In this document: piece after piece, positions 22,908 to 31,063 of the stretch
Layout of the letters: each line of letters starts with the position of its first letter
Position numbering within the stretch: the first letter of the stretch is position 1
NCBI RefSeq assembly: GCF_030286555.1
Contig: NZ_JASVWF010000003.1
Location: 558,001-622,000, forward strand
From: Actinomycetospora termitidis
GTDB taxonomy: Bacteria > Actinomycetota > Actinomycetes > Mycobacteriales > Pseudonocardiaceae
Length of the DNA: 64,000 bases
Direction: 5' to 3'
Position numbers and translations under genes: made by a program
Notes under the pieces: model-generated
The model's database searches: none
The model's input: only the letters and a program-made list of their open reading frames with translations
What the model was told of the DNA's origin: nothing

Positions 22908-24696
22908 GGAGGATCTCCTCGGCCGCCCGACGCCCCTCGCGGACGGCCGCGGTGACGGTGCGCGGGGCGAGGGCGTCGCCGATCGCACTCGGGTGCGCGC
23001 CCGGCCGGCGGGGCCCGGCGTCGACGAGCATCCCCGCGATCGTGTGCCGGTGGCCCGTGACGACGTCCGCGACGACGACGTGGTCCGGGTGCCGCTCGAC
23101 GACCCGGTGCTCGAGGACCCGGTCGACGCCGGCCCGCTGGAGGCGGACGTTCGCCGCCACCACGTCGGCGAGCTGCTTCCCGGCGACCTGGTCGGGCGTC
23201 ACGAGCGCGACGGCGTGGCGCGGTGCGAGGTGTTCGGCGAGCGCGACCGCAGCGCCGTCACCGAGGGGGTCGTCGACGACGACGGGTCCCTCCACCGGCG
23301 TCCCGCGGAGGACGGCGAGGACCGACACCCCGGGGCGATCGGCGTCGAGCGCACCGGTCGCCACGACGTCCGCCCGGTCCGGGCCGACCGCTCCGAGCTG
23401 CATCGACACGCCGAGCCGGGCGAGTTCGTCGACGTACCAGTCGGCGAGGCGCGCGAACCGGTGCCGCCCGGGGAGCCCCGCGATCACGCGCAGCAGCCCG
23501 CCCGGCTCGTCGTCCCGCTCCACGAGCCGCACCGCCCGGCCCCCGAGCGCCAGCGTGCGCGCCGCCTCCAGTCCCGCCGGCCCCGCGCCGACGACGACCA
23601 CCTCGTCGTCCCCTGCCGTCCGCAGTGCGGCCATGCTGACGTCGGACGGCACAATCGGGCCCGGTACGACGCCCGGCTCGACGGTGCACCCGATCCGCGG
23701 GTTCCGGACGTCCCTGACCCGGCACTCCTGGTTCGTCAGCACGCACGGCCGCGGGGTCCGACCGGCCCGCAGCGTCGACACCAACGACGGGTCCGCGAGC
23801 TGCGCGCGGGTCATCTCCACGAGGTCGGCGACGCCGTCGTCCAGCGCAGCCTGCGCGTCCGCCGGGTCGACGATGCTCCCCGCGAGCACCACGGCGCACC
23901 GCCCGGCGACCACGCCCCGCACCGCCCGGCACGCCTCCGTCATGAACCCCGACGGCGTGTGCGCGTCCGGCCGCGTCGCCCCGACCGACATCGCCGAGCC
24001 CCGGACCGGCACGACGTGATCGACGAGGTCGGCCACGCGGTCGACCGTTCCCAGGGACGGAGCGAGGGTGATCCCGGCCCACGGCGCGAGCTCGTCCACG
24101 CACAGCCGGACTCCCACCCACGCCTCCGGGACGGCCTCCCGCACGGCACGCAGCACGTCGACCAGCACCCGGTCGTCCGGCGTCGGAGTACTGAGCGCCG
24201 ACCGGAACTGCCGCAGCAGGGAGTACTGACCGGCGGCGATCTCGACCCCGCCGCAGCCGGCCTCGACGGCCGCGCGGGCCGCCGTCGCGAAGGCCTGGAC
24301 GACCAGATCGATCTCGGCGAGCGACAACGGCCGCGGCACCGCCCGGGTCGCCGGGTCCGCTACGGACGACGGCGCCCGCAGCACCCCCCGCGCCGCGGAC
24401 TGCGATCCCGCGTGCCCCAGTCCGGCCAGCACCAGCGCGGATGCGCACGCGGTCGCCACCGCCGCCCACCCGTCGACGCAGGTCGCAGCCAGCGGCGCGT
24501 ACTCGTAGGGGTGGTCGTCCGGAGTCACCGACGCGATCTCGGTGACGATCACGCCCGCTCCCCCGGCCGCCCGGGCGCGGTAGTGCTCGACGTCGCCCAG
24601 CCCGCGGTCGGCCGAGGAGTTCGTCGCGTGCGGGCCGAACAGCACGCGCGACGGCAGCGTCCGGGGCCCGATCCGGACGGGGTCGACGAGCCTCAC
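22897..24696 (-). CDS. Mycofactocin-associated FadH/OYE-family oxidoreductase 1
   Basis: Paralogue of the gene that follows it, about 599 residues. The FMN barrel (RVLFGPHATNSSADRGLGD, CGGVEIAAGQYSLLRQF) and the FAD motif VVVVGAGPAGLEAARTLA are present. The iron-sulfur motif reads CVLTNQEC, with Thr where the second cysteine should be, so the [4Fe-4S] cluster may be lost or altered. A 40-base DNA repeat (23618-23657) is read as SDVSMAALR-like sequence just before the FAD domain. The frame is open to 24780; I prefer the GTG at 24696 (or 24702) because a palindrome lies at 24727 and the divergent gene starts at 24795. Confidence 0.82.
   Translation of the reverse strand: MRLVDPVRIGPRTLPSRVLFGPHATNSSADRGLGDVEHYRARAAGGAGVIVTEIASVTPDDHPYEYAPLAATCVDGWAAVATACASALVLAGLGHAGSQSAARGVLRAPSSVADPATRAVPRPLSLAEIDLVVQAFATAARAAVEAGCGGVEIAAGQYSLLRQFRSALSTPTPDDRVLVDVLRAVREAVPEAWVGVRLCVDELAPWAGITLAPSLGTVDRVADLVDHVVPVRGSAMSVGATRPDAHTPSGFMTEACRAVRGVVAGRCAVVLAGSIVDPADAQAALDDGVADLVEMTRAQLADPSLVSTLRAGRTPRPCVLTNQECRVRDVRNPRIGCTVEPGVVPGPIVPSDVSMAALRTAGDDEVVVVGAGPAGLEAARTLALGGRAVRLVERDDEPGGLLRVIAGLPGRHRFARLADWYVDELARLGVSMQLGAVGPDRADVVATGALDADRPGVSVLAVLRGTPVEGPVVVDDPLGDGAAVALAEHLAPRHAVALVTPDQVAGKQLADVVAANVRLQRAGVDRVLEHRVVERHPDHVVVADVVTGHRHTIAGMLVDAGPRRPGAHPSAIGDALAPRTVTAAVREGRRAAEEILRAG
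23618..23657 (+). repeat. 40-bp repeat, copy B, inside OYE-type gene 1
   Basis: Second copy of the repeat at 16595, same orientation, 34 of 40 positions alike. The most conserved part is TGCGGCCATGCTGACG. It sits between the iron-sulfur region and the FAD-binding motif of the host protein, a linker position that would tolerate extra residues. Confidence 0.7.
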
Positions 24697-24726
24697 CGGC
24701 ACCGGACCGAGTACCCGTGGCCGGGA

Positions 24727-24747
24727 ACCGAGTAGTGACTGCTCGGT
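24727..24747. promoter_or_regulatory. Near-palindrome with CGAGTAG half-site
   Basis: Ten-base arms (ACCGAGTAGT and ACTGCTCGGT, one mismatch) around a single G, in the divergent region between the OYE-type gene and the membrane protein gene. The half-site recurs at 25277. A candidate operator for a local regulator; which one is unknown. Confidence 0.5.
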
Positions 24748-24794
24748 CCGGACGGTCCTGACGTCGACCGGCTCCCGCACGCCACGATCCGACC

Positions 24795-25259
24795 ATGACC
24801 ACGACGACCCGTGACCGTCTCCTGCTCGCCGCCGCCCTCGCCCTGGAGGTCCTCGCCCTCCTCGGCCTCGTCACCGCCGTGCTGACCGGGCCCGAACCCC
24901 GCACCCTGCTGCCCGCGGTGCTCGGGGTCGTGATCGCGTCGGTCCTGACCGGCCTCGTCGTCATCGGGATGGTCCGACGACGGATCACCGCGGCGTTCTC
25001 GCACGTCATGAGCCGAGCCGTGGTGCCCGGCGGCTGGGCGTACGGCGGTGCGCCCGGCTACGGCGGACCGCCCGGTCACGTCCCCTCCGACGCCCACGCG
25101 CACCACGCCTCCCGGTCCCACCACCACGACTCCGGAGGGTGGCACGACGCCGGGTGGTGGTCCGACGGCGGCAGCTCCGGGTCGGACTGGTCGAGCTGCT
25201 CGAGCAGCGACTCCGGCAGCTCGGGCAGCGACTCGGGCAGCTCGAGCAGCTGCGACTGA
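24795..25259 (+). CDS. Membrane protein with His/Ser-rich C-terminus
   Basis: A 154-residue protein of unknown function. Two hydrophobic helices lie at about residues 8-30 and 37-60 (LLLAAALALEVLALLGLVTA, LPAVLGVVIASVLTGLVVIG). The rest is soluble and low in complexity: Gly/Tyr, then a His-rich part (HAHHASRSHHHDSGG), then a Ser/Gly/Asp tail ending SSSSCD. Ser-rich ends with a terminal Cys recall TPM-domain membrane proteins, but no TPM domain is present. Divergent from the OYE-type gene, interrupting the mycofactocin set. Confidence 0.6.
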   Translation: MTTTTRDRLLLAAALALEVLALLGLVTAVLTGPEPRTLLPAVLGVVIASVLTGLVVIGMVRRRITAAFSHVMSRAVVPGGWAYGGAPGYGGPPGHVPSDAHAHHASRSHHHDSGGWHDAGWWSDGGSSGSDWSSCSSSDSGSSGSDSGSSSSCD

Positions 25260-25294
25260 CCCGGCCGGCACCGGGTCGAGTAGTCGGCTACTCG
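25258..25294. promoter_or_regulatory. Hairpin plus CGAGTAG palindrome between two + strand genes
   Basis: GACCCGG-N6-CCGGGTC (25258-25277) directly follows the stop at 25259 and could terminate the first gene. It is joined to CGAGTAG-TCGG-CTACTCG (25277-25294), a perfect 7-4-7 palindrome carrying the same half-site as 24727. It sits 81 bases before the start of the next gene, where an operator would be expected. Confidence 0.5.
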
Positions 25295-25374
25295 GGTCCC
25301 CGGCCCCGCCCTCTCCCCAGACTTCCCGACGGCGGGTCCCACCGCCGTTCCACGACGATCACCAGGAGCACCCG

Positions 25375-25920
25375 ATGACCACCGTCACGCACCACCCCAC
25401 CGAGCGCCTCGTCCCGGCCGGTCCCGCCGGCCCGCCCCGGTCCGGCCCACCGGGACGGCGACGGCGCGCTGCCCGCACCCGCCTCGTCGCCCTGGTGGTC
25501 GCCGGGGGCGTGAGCCTCGGCGGCCTCGCCGGTGGCGTGGCCCTGCTCGCGGGTGCGGCGTCCGCCCCGACTCCCGCCGTCGTCGCCCCGGGCGCGCCGA
25601 GCGTGCCCGGCGCCCCGGTCGCGCCCGCCCCGGTCGACGCGGCCGGCGTCGCGGGGGTGCCGGGAGCCGTGCCACCGGTCGGTCCGCCGGCGGCGGTCGA
25701 GGCACCCGCCGACGCCCCCGCCCCGGCCGCACCCGCGCCGAGAGGTGGCGGTAGCGGCTCGTCGTCGGGAACGGATGGCGGGGGCTCGTCGTCCGGGTCC
25801 GGCGGACCGGGCAGCGGCTCGACGCCGCCGCCCATCAGCATCCCGAACAAGCCGAAGCCGCCGCTCACGATCCCGAACAAGCCGCCGAAGATCACGATTC
25901 CCGGCCGGAGCGACGACTGA
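25375..25920 (+). CDS. Membrane-anchored Pro/Ala-rich hypothetical protein
   Basis: A 181-residue protein with a basic N-terminus (GRRRRAARTR near residue 25), one hydrophobic segment at about residues 40-60 (VALVVAGGVSLGGLAGGVAL), then an extracytoplasmic Pro/Ala-rich stretch, a Gly/Ser-rich stretch, and a C-terminus with the repeated motif IPNKP (residues about 160 and 169). No catalytic motif is visible. It follows the preceding membrane protein gene by 115 bases. The start has AGGAG in front. Function not recognised. Confidence 0.6.
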   Translation: MTTVTHHPTERLVPAGPAGPPRSGPPGRRRRAARTRLVALVVAGGVSLGGLAGGVALLAGAASAPTPAVVAPGAPSVPGAPVAPAPVDAAGVAGVPGAVPPVGPPAAVEAPADAPAPAAPAPRGGGSGSSSGTDGGGSSSGSGGPGSGSTPPPISIPNKPKPPLTIPNKPPKITIPGRSDD

Positions 25921-25966
25921 GGGGTCACCCCGGCGCCGCGGTTCGGGGCCGCGGCACCGGGGGAGC

Positions 25967-27187
25967 TCAGTGGGCGCGGATGCCGGCCGGCAGCCGACGC
26001 CCCTCGCCGGCGAGCGGGTCGGTGTCGCACGCCTTGTCCGGGCGCCGCACGGACAACGTCAACGGCACCGGCCCGCCGTCCTTGCGCGGCCCGCGGGTCG
26101 TCTTGTGCGAGTGGTCCAGCGAGGGCTTGGGGATGACGGTGTCCATCTCCAGCTTCGCCAGCGCGATCTCGCCGTTGCCCAGGACGCACTCCGGGTCGGG
26201 CCCGTCGAGGGGCAGGCCGGTGAAGAACTTGGCCGCCATGCAGCCGCCCTGGCAGGCGTCGTAGTGCGAGCACTTCGTGCACGCGCCACCCGACTGCGGC
26301 CCGCGGAGCTCGGCGAACAGCTCCGAGTCCTGCCACACCCCCTGGAACCCGCCCTCGGACCGGACGTTGCCCGCGAGGAACTGGTCGTGGATCGCGAACG
26401 GGCAGGCGTAGACGTCGCCGACCGGGTCGATCAGGCACACCACGCGGCCGGCGCCGCAGAGGTTGAGCCCCGGCAGCTCCTCGCCGAACGCCGACAGGTG
26501 GAAGAACGAGTCGCCGGTGAGGACGTCCTCGCCGCGAGCGACGAGCCAGTCGTAGAGCTGGCGCTGCTGCTCGCGGGTCGGGTGCAGCTCGTCCCACGAG
26601 TCCGCACCGCGACCCGAGGGGCGGAAGCGGGTGATCCGCAGCTGGGCGCCGTAGCGGTCGGCGATCGCCTTGAAGTCGTCGAGCTGGTCGACGTTCTGCC
26701 GGGTGACGACGACCGAGATCTTGAACTCGCCGAAGCCCGCCTCGTACAGGTTCTCCATCGCGCGGATCGCGGTGTCGTACGAGCCGGGACCGCGGACGTG
26801 GTCGTTGACCTCGGCCGTCGCACCGTCGAGGGAGATCTGGACGTCGACGTAGTCGGTCCTCGCCAGCTGCGCGGCGCGCGCCTTGTCGAGCTTGACGCCG
26901 TTGGTCGAGAACTTGACGCCCACGTCGTGGGCGATCGCGTAGTCGAGCAGCTCCCAGAAGTCGCTGCGCACGGTCGGCTCGCCGCCGCCGATGTTGACGT
27001 AGAAGACCTGCATCCGCTGCAGCTCGTCGATGACCGCCTTGCACTCCTCGGTGGAGAGCTCGTTGGGATCACGACGGCCGGAGGACGACAGGCAGTGCAC
27101 GCACGAGAGGTTGCAGGCGTAGGTGAGCTCCCAGGTCAGGCAGATCGGGGAGTTCAGGCCTTCGACGAAGTGCTCGACGAGCTTCAT
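25967..27187 (-). CDS. mftC: Mycofactocin radical SAM maturase MftC
   Basis: A 406-residue radical SAM/SPASM enzyme that decarboxylates the MftA C-terminal Tyr and then forms the Val-Tyr crosslink. The SAM cluster motif is CNLSCVHC near residue 25; INIGGGEP-type VNIGGGEPTVRSD follows; the SPASM cysteines occur in LCGAGRVVCLI, YACPFAIHD and CTKCSHYDACQGGC. Its ATG overlaps the mftB stop (ATGA), consistent with the MftB chaperone being made first. The frame is open far upstream, which is a compositional artefact. Confidence 0.95.
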   Translation of the reverse strand: MKLVEHFVEGLNSPICLTWELTYACNLSCVHCLSSSGRRDPNELSTEECKAVIDELQRMQVFYVNIGGGEPTVRSDFWELLDYAIAHDVGVKFSTNGVKLDKARAAQLARTDYVDVQISLDGATAEVNDHVRGPGSYDTAIRAMENLYEAGFGEFKISVVVTRQNVDQLDDFKAIADRYGAQLRITRFRPSGRGADSWDELHPTREQQRQLYDWLVARGEDVLTGDSFFHLSAFGEELPGLNLCGAGRVVCLIDPVGDVYACPFAIHDQFLAGNVRSEGGFQGVWQDSELFAELRGPQSGGACTKCSHYDACQGGCMAAKFFTGLPLDGPDPECVLGNGEIALAKLEMDTVIPKPSLDHSHKTTRGPRKDGGPVPLTLSVRRPDKACDTDPLAGEGRRLPAGIRAH

Positions 27188-27513
27188 GTGGTGGTCTCCC
27201 GCGGCTGGATCGTGCCCGCCTTCGCGAGGCCGGCGAGCGCCTTGAGGTACTGCTCCCGCTGGTGTGCGGGAACCTCGGCCGCCTCGAGGGCGCCGTGGAC
27301 GTCGGGGTGGTCGGCGAGCGCCTCCACGACCCGGACCAGCGCCCGGGTCTTGAGGAAGGACAGCCGTCGGGTGTGGAAGTCGTAGACGAGGGCACCGAAC
27401 GACTCCGGCCGCACCGAGACCGAGCCGGAGATCCGGTACGGGCCGTCGGCGTCGAAGTCGTCGACGCCGGCGGGGGCTGCCTGCGGGCCGGCCCCCGCCG
27501 CCGTCGTCGGCAT
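27184..27513 (-). CDS. mftB: Mycofactocin precursor-binding chaperone MftB
   Basis: A 109-residue RiPP recognition element protein, PqqD-like, which binds the MftA leader and presents it to MftC. The segment YRISGSVSVRPESFGALVYD and FHTRRLSFLKTRALVRVVEA are the characteristic strands and helix; the C-terminus (QREQYLKALAGLAKAGTIQ) is a helix. Its ATG (27513) overlaps the mftA stop by one base, and its stop overlaps mftC, so the three genes are tightly coupled. Confidence 0.93.
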   Translation of the reverse strand: MPTTAAGAGPQAAPAGVDDFDADGPYRISGSVSVRPESFGALVYDFHTRRLSFLKTRALVRVVEALADHPDVHGALEAAEVPAHQREQYLKALAGLAKAGTIQPRETTT

Positions 27514-27602
27514 CAGTAGACGCCGCACATGCCGTCGATCGAGACCTCCTCGACGAGGGTCTCCTCGACGAGCGGGGTCTCCTCGTGCGTGGGCTCAGCC
27601 AT
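27513..27602 (-). CDS. mftA: Mycofactocin precursor peptide MftA
   Basis: A 29-residue precursor. The acidic leader ([18 protein letters not shown]) ends in the invariant core IDGMCGVY followed by the stop; the last two residues, Val and Tyr, become the mycofactocin scaffold. A GGAGGT site precedes the ATG at 27602. It is first in the mftABC unit and divergent from the TetR regulator. Confidence 0.96.
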   Translation of the reverse strand: MAEPTHEETPLVEETLVEEVSIDGMCGVY

Positions 27603-27646
27603 ACCGACCTCCTGCGTTCGACCTCCGGACAGCGACGGACGCTAAC

Positions 27647-27661
27647 TGGCACTCGGTGCCA
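27647..27661. promoter_or_regulatory. Palindrome TGGCAC-TCG-GTGCCA in mftA/mftR intergenic region
   Basis: A perfect 6-3-6 palindrome 45 bases upstream of mftA and 72 bases upstream of the regulator start. It is the only strong dyad in the divergent promoter region, so it is the best candidate for the MftR operator. Confidence 0.6.
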
Positions 27662-27732
27662 TTCACACTGTCCGATCGGGCGGCCCGTGATCGCGGTCTC
27701 GTTTGCTACGCGCGAGGAGAGCGGCGTCACGA

Positions 27733-28320
27733 GTGGGGGACACTGTCGTCGTGACCTCTGCCACTCGGACCCTCCGGGCCCGCCGCCTCGAAGCGGCGGC
27801 GCTGGAGCTGTTCACCGTGCGTGGCTTCGACGCGGTCACCGTGGACGACCTCGCCGCGGCGGGCGGGGTCGGCCGCCGCACGTTCTTCCGGTACTTCCCG
27901 ACGAAGCTCGACGTCGTCCTCGGCCAGCTCGACGACGCCCTCGCCGGCCTCGTCTCCGCGCTCGCCGCGGTGCCCGACACGGTCGACCCGACCTCGGCCG
28001 CCCGTCGGGCGTTCCTGCAGGTCAACGCCTACTCCCCCGACGACGAGCCGGTGCTGCGGCGCCGCCTGACGCTGATCGAGACCGTGCCGGAGGTGGGCGC
28101 CCGCGCCTCCGTGCGCTACGAGGGCTGGGAGCGGGCCCTGGCGGCGGACGCGGCCGCCCGGTGGGGCTGCGCGCCCGGCGAGCTGCGGCCCCAGGTGTTC
28201 GCGCGCGTCGTGGTCGCGGCGATGCGCGGGGCGTTCACGGTGTGGCTCGCCGCGCCCGACGCGGAGCTGGAGCCCCTGGTCGTGGCGGCCTTCGACGACC
28301 TGGCCCGGGGGTTCGGGTGA
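27733..28320 (+). CDS. mftR: TetR-family mycofactocin regulator MftR
   Basis: A TetR regulator of about 195 residues, divergent from mftA, the standard place for MftR, which in mycobacteria represses the mft genes and responds to long-chain acyl-CoA. The HTH reads FDAVTVDDLAAAGGVGRRTF followed by FRYFPTKLDVVL. I took the GTG at 27733; a GTG at 27751 is equally possible and neither has an ideal ribosome site. The stop overlaps the GntR gene by GTGA. Confidence 0.85.
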   Translation: MGDTVVVTSATRTLRARRLEAAALELFTVRGFDAVTVDDLAAAGGVGRRTFFRYFPTKLDVVLGQLDDALAGLVSALAAVPDTVDPTSAARRAFLQVNAYSPDDEPVLRRRLTLIETVPEVGARASVRYEGWERALAADAAARWGCAPGELRPQVFARVVVAAMRGAFTVWLAAPDAELEPLVVAAFDDLARGFG

Positions 28321-28691
28321 ATCATGACCCCACTGCCCTGATCGACGTCGACCCGTCGTCGTCGGTGGCGCCGTACGAGCAGGTGCGGGCGTCGGTGACG
28401 GAGCTGGTGCGGACCGGTGTGCTGCCCGCCCACACGCGGCTGCCGGCGGTGCGCCGGCTCGCGGTGGACCTCGGGCTGGCCGCGAACACCGTCGCCCGGG
28501 CCTACCGGGAGCTCGAGGCGGCCGGCGTCGTGGAGACCCGCGGGCGCCTCGGGACGTTCGTCGTCGAAGCGTCGGAGGGTCCCGACGAGGCCCGGGAGGC
28601 CGCCCGGGCCTTCGCCGGCCGGATGCGTGAGCTCGGGGTCTCGCCGGAGCGCGCGCTCGACCTGGCGCGGGCGGCCCTCGCCGACGGCTGA
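28317..28691 (+). CDS. GntR-family regulator (YtrA type)
   Basis: A 124-residue short GntR regulator. The winged helix (APYEQVRASVTELVRTGVLP, LPAVRRLAVDLGLAANTVAR, AYRELEAAGVVETRGRLGTF) fills the protein, leaving only a short C-terminal helical segment as in the YtrA subgroup, with no large ligand domain. YtrA types usually control transporter genes; none is adjacent. It is coupled to mftR. Confidence 0.88.
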   Translation: MNHDPTALIDVDPSSSVAPYEQVRASVTELVRTGVLPAHTRLPAVRRLAVDLGLAANTVARAYRELEAAGVVETRGRLGTFVVEASEGPDEAREAARAFAGRMRELGVSPERALDLARAALADG

Positions 28692-28731
28692 CGACCGCGC
28701 CGACCCTGCCCCACCCGCCGTCGGGAACGGC

Positions 28732-29430
28732 CTACCAGGGCACCTCGACGCGGTCCTCCCAGAGGCGGCCGGTGGGCGGCGGGTCGGAGAGCGTGGCGGC
28801 GCGCCCGGCGAGCCAGATCGCCGTGTCCGCCCCCTCCTCGACCGACCGCGGGGCGTCCGGGCCGCCCATGTCGGTGCGGCAGTGGCCCGGGCAGGTGGCG
28901 TCGACCAGCACCCCCTTGCGCCCGTTCCCGAGCTCGTGGGCGAGGTTGCGGGTGAGCGCGTTCAGCCCCGCCTTCGCGACGCGGTAGGGCGCGAGTCCGC
29001 CGGCGTTCCCCGGCCCGCTCATCCGTCCGAGGCAGGCCGTCACGTTGACGACCCGGCCCCACCTCCGCCGCGCCATCCCCGGCACGAGCGCGGAGACCAG
29101 TGCGAACGGGGCGTCGAGGTCGACGTCCCGCACCGACCGCCAGTCGTCGAGCGTGATCTCCAGCGTCTTCGACCGCCGCGCGCTCATCACCGCCGCCGCG
29201 TTGACCAGCACGTCCACGTCGCCCACGTCCGCGACACCCGCCGCGATCGTGTCCACGGACGCCAGGTCGAGCGGCTGCGCCTCGACCCCGTCCGGCACCG
29301 GCGAGCCGGGCCGGGCGATCCCCACGACCCGCGCACCCGCCGTCACCAACCCGAGGGCGATCTCCCGCCCGAGCCCCCGGCTGGCGCCGGTCACCACCGC
29401 CGTCCGTCCGGAGAGGTCCGCACCGTCCAC
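28732..29430 (-). CDS. Short-chain dehydrogenase/reductase
   Basis: A 232-residue classical SDR. TAVVTGASRGLGREIALGL binds the dinucleotide; LVNAAAVMSA and the catalytic YRVAK motif are present. The region normally holding the catalytic serine reads VNVTACLGRMSGPG, so the serine may be displaced. SDRs of a distinct group use mycofactocin, but they carry an insert near the nucleotide-binding fold that I do not see here, so ordinary NAD(P) use is more likely. The GTG at 29430 gives family length. It lies between the mft regulators and mno. Confidence 0.8.
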   Translation of the reverse strand: MDGADLSGRTAVVTGASRGLGREIALGLVTAGARVVGIARPGSPVPDGVEAQPLDLASVDTIAAGVADVGDVDVLVNAAAVMSARRSKTLEITLDDWRSVRDVDLDAPFALVSALVPGMARRRWGRVVNVTACLGRMSGPGNAGGLAPYRVAKAGLNALTRNLAHELGNGRKGVLVDATCPGHCRTDMGGPDAPRSVEEGADTAIWLAGRAATLSDPPPTGRLWEDRVEVPW

Positions 29431-29678
29431 ATCGCCGAGTTCCCGCGGACCCCTGGACGAACCCTGCCCGTCTGTCGCAATATGCTGGCAACTGCATCGG
29501 CCGACGAGCGCCGCACGAAGGGCAGCACCCGAAACCCTCCGAAGGTGCAGGTGATCTCCCGCCTCCGTGAACGGGATCACGCTTCGGCTCTCGCCCGTGA
29601 CCTGGCGCACGCCTAGCGTCCGCCCGGAACGAGAGACCGGTCCGCGAGGCAGGTCTTCCCGACGACGAGAGGATCGCG

Positions 29679-30971
29679 ATGCAGGTCGACGAGCTGCTCA
29701 AGCCGTTCCCGATCAAGGAGTTCCACCCGTTCCCGCGGGCGCTCCTGGGGCCGGGTTCGCACGAGCTGATCGGCCCGGAGGCCCTCAAGCTCGGCTTCAA
29801 GAAGACCCTGATCATGACGTCGGGTCTTCGCGGCACGGACATCGTGCACAAGATCAGCGAGTCGATGAAGTGGCACGGGATCGAGACGGTCATCTACGAC
29901 CAGGTCGAGTCCAACCCCAAGGACTACAACGTCATGGACGCCGTGAAGCTGTACCAGGAGAACTCCTGTGACAGCTTCGTGTCCATCGGCGGCGGCTCCT
30001 CGCACGACGCCTGCAAGGGCGCGCGCGTCTCGGTCGCGCACGACGGTCGCAACGTCAACGAGTTCGAGGGCTTCAACCAGTCCGAGAACCCGAAGAACCC
30101 GCCGCACATCGCGGTCTCCACCACGGCCGGCACCGGCTCGGAGACCTCGTGGGCCTACGTCATCACCGACACCACGACCGACCCGAACAACCCGCACAAG
30201 TACGTCGCGTTCGACGACGCCTCGGTGACCACCCTGGCGATCGACGACCCGGTGCTCTACTACGACTGCCCGATCGACTTCACCGCGCAGTGCGGCTTCG
30301 ACGTGCTCGCGCACGCCTCCGAGCCCTACGTCTCGCGCCTGAACTTCGAGCCGAGCCTCGGCAACGCGATCCGCGCCATCGAGCTCACCTCCCAGAACCT
30401 CCGCGAGGCGGTCTGGAACGGGCAGGACCTCCCCGGCCGCCAGGGCATGATGTACGCGCAGTACATCGCCGCCCAGGCGTTCAACTCCGGTGGCCTCGGG
30501 ATCATCCACTCGATCTCGCACGCGGTGTCGGCCTTCTACGACACCCACCACGGCCTGAACAACGCCGTCGCGCTCCCCCGCGTGTGGGCGTTCAACATGC
30601 CGGTCGCCTACAAGCGCTTCGCGCGCATCGCCGAGGCCATGGGCGTGGACACCACGCACATGACCGACGTGCAGGCCGCGGAGGCCGCGCTCGCCGCCTC
30701 CATCCGGCTGCTCCGCGACGTGGGCATCCCGGAGAAGTTCACCGACGTCACCCAGGACTCCTACTCGAAGAACCGTCTGGGCCAGGGCCCGACGAAGTTC
30801 TACGAGAACGAGAAGACCATCACGGGCAACGACGCCGACGTGGACCGCATCACCAACCACGTCCTCGGTGACGCCTGCACCCCGGGCAACCCGAAGGAGT
30901 GCACCTTCACGACGGTGCGCCCCGTGGTCGACCACTGCCTCAACGGCGACCTGGACGACCTGCTCAGCTGA
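29679..30971 (+). CDS. mno: NDMA-dependent methanol/alcohol oxidoreductase (Mno/Mdo)
   Basis: A 430-residue group III metal-dependent alcohol dehydrogenase with a tightly bound nicotinamide that is recycled by mycofactocin in vivo (or by N,N-dimethyl-4-nitrosoaniline in vitro). GGGSSHDACKG binds the nucleotide, TTAGTGSETSWAYVI and the metal ligands in FDVLAHASEPY and IHSISHAVSAFYDTHHG are visible. Codon use is notably even and conserved, as in highly expressed genes. A GAGAGGA site precedes the ATG. A hairpin separates it from the MoxR gene; the downstream genes look like its maturation set. Confidence 0.92.
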   Translation: MQVDELLKPFPIKEFHPFPRALLGPGSHELIGPEALKLGFKKTLIMTSGLRGTDIVHKISESMKWHGIETVIYDQVESNPKDYNVMDAVKLYQENSCDSFVSIGGGSSHDACKGARVSVAHDGRNVNEFEGFNQSENPKNPPHIAVSTTAGTGSETSWAYVITDTTTDPNNPHKYVAFDDASVTTLAIDDPVLYYDCPIDFTAQCGFDVLAHASEPYVSRLNFEPSLGNAIRAIELTSQNLREAVWNGQDLPGRQGMMYAQYIAAQAFNSGGLGIIHSISHAVSAFYDTHHGLNNAVALPRVWAFNMPVAYKRFARIAEAMGVDTTHMTDVQAAEAALAASIRLLRDVGIPEKFTDVTQDSYSKNRLGQGPTKFYENEKTITGNDADVDRITNHVLGDACTPGNPKECTFTTVRPVVDHCLNGDLDDLLS

Positions 30972-30981
30972 TGTCCCACCT

Positions 30982-31024
30982 CGGTGCCCGGTGGGTCGGC
31001 CTGCGGCTGGCCCACCGGGCACCG
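30982..31024 (+). terminator. Hairpin after mno
   Basis: Arms CGGTGCCCGGTGGG and CCCACCGGGCACCG enclose a 15-base loop, 11 bases after the mno stop and 40 bases before the MoxR start. It may terminate most mno transcripts so that the enzyme is made in excess over its accessory proteins. Confidence 0.75.
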
Positions 31025-31063
31025 GCGTGTTTACCTTCGATCGACCCGTAGGAAGGACCCCGC

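Noticed and set aside
28732..29430. Mycofactocin-dependent SDR
   Set aside because: It lies near mft genes, but the characteristic insertion of mycofactocin-dependent SDRs near the nucleotide-binding fold is not visible.
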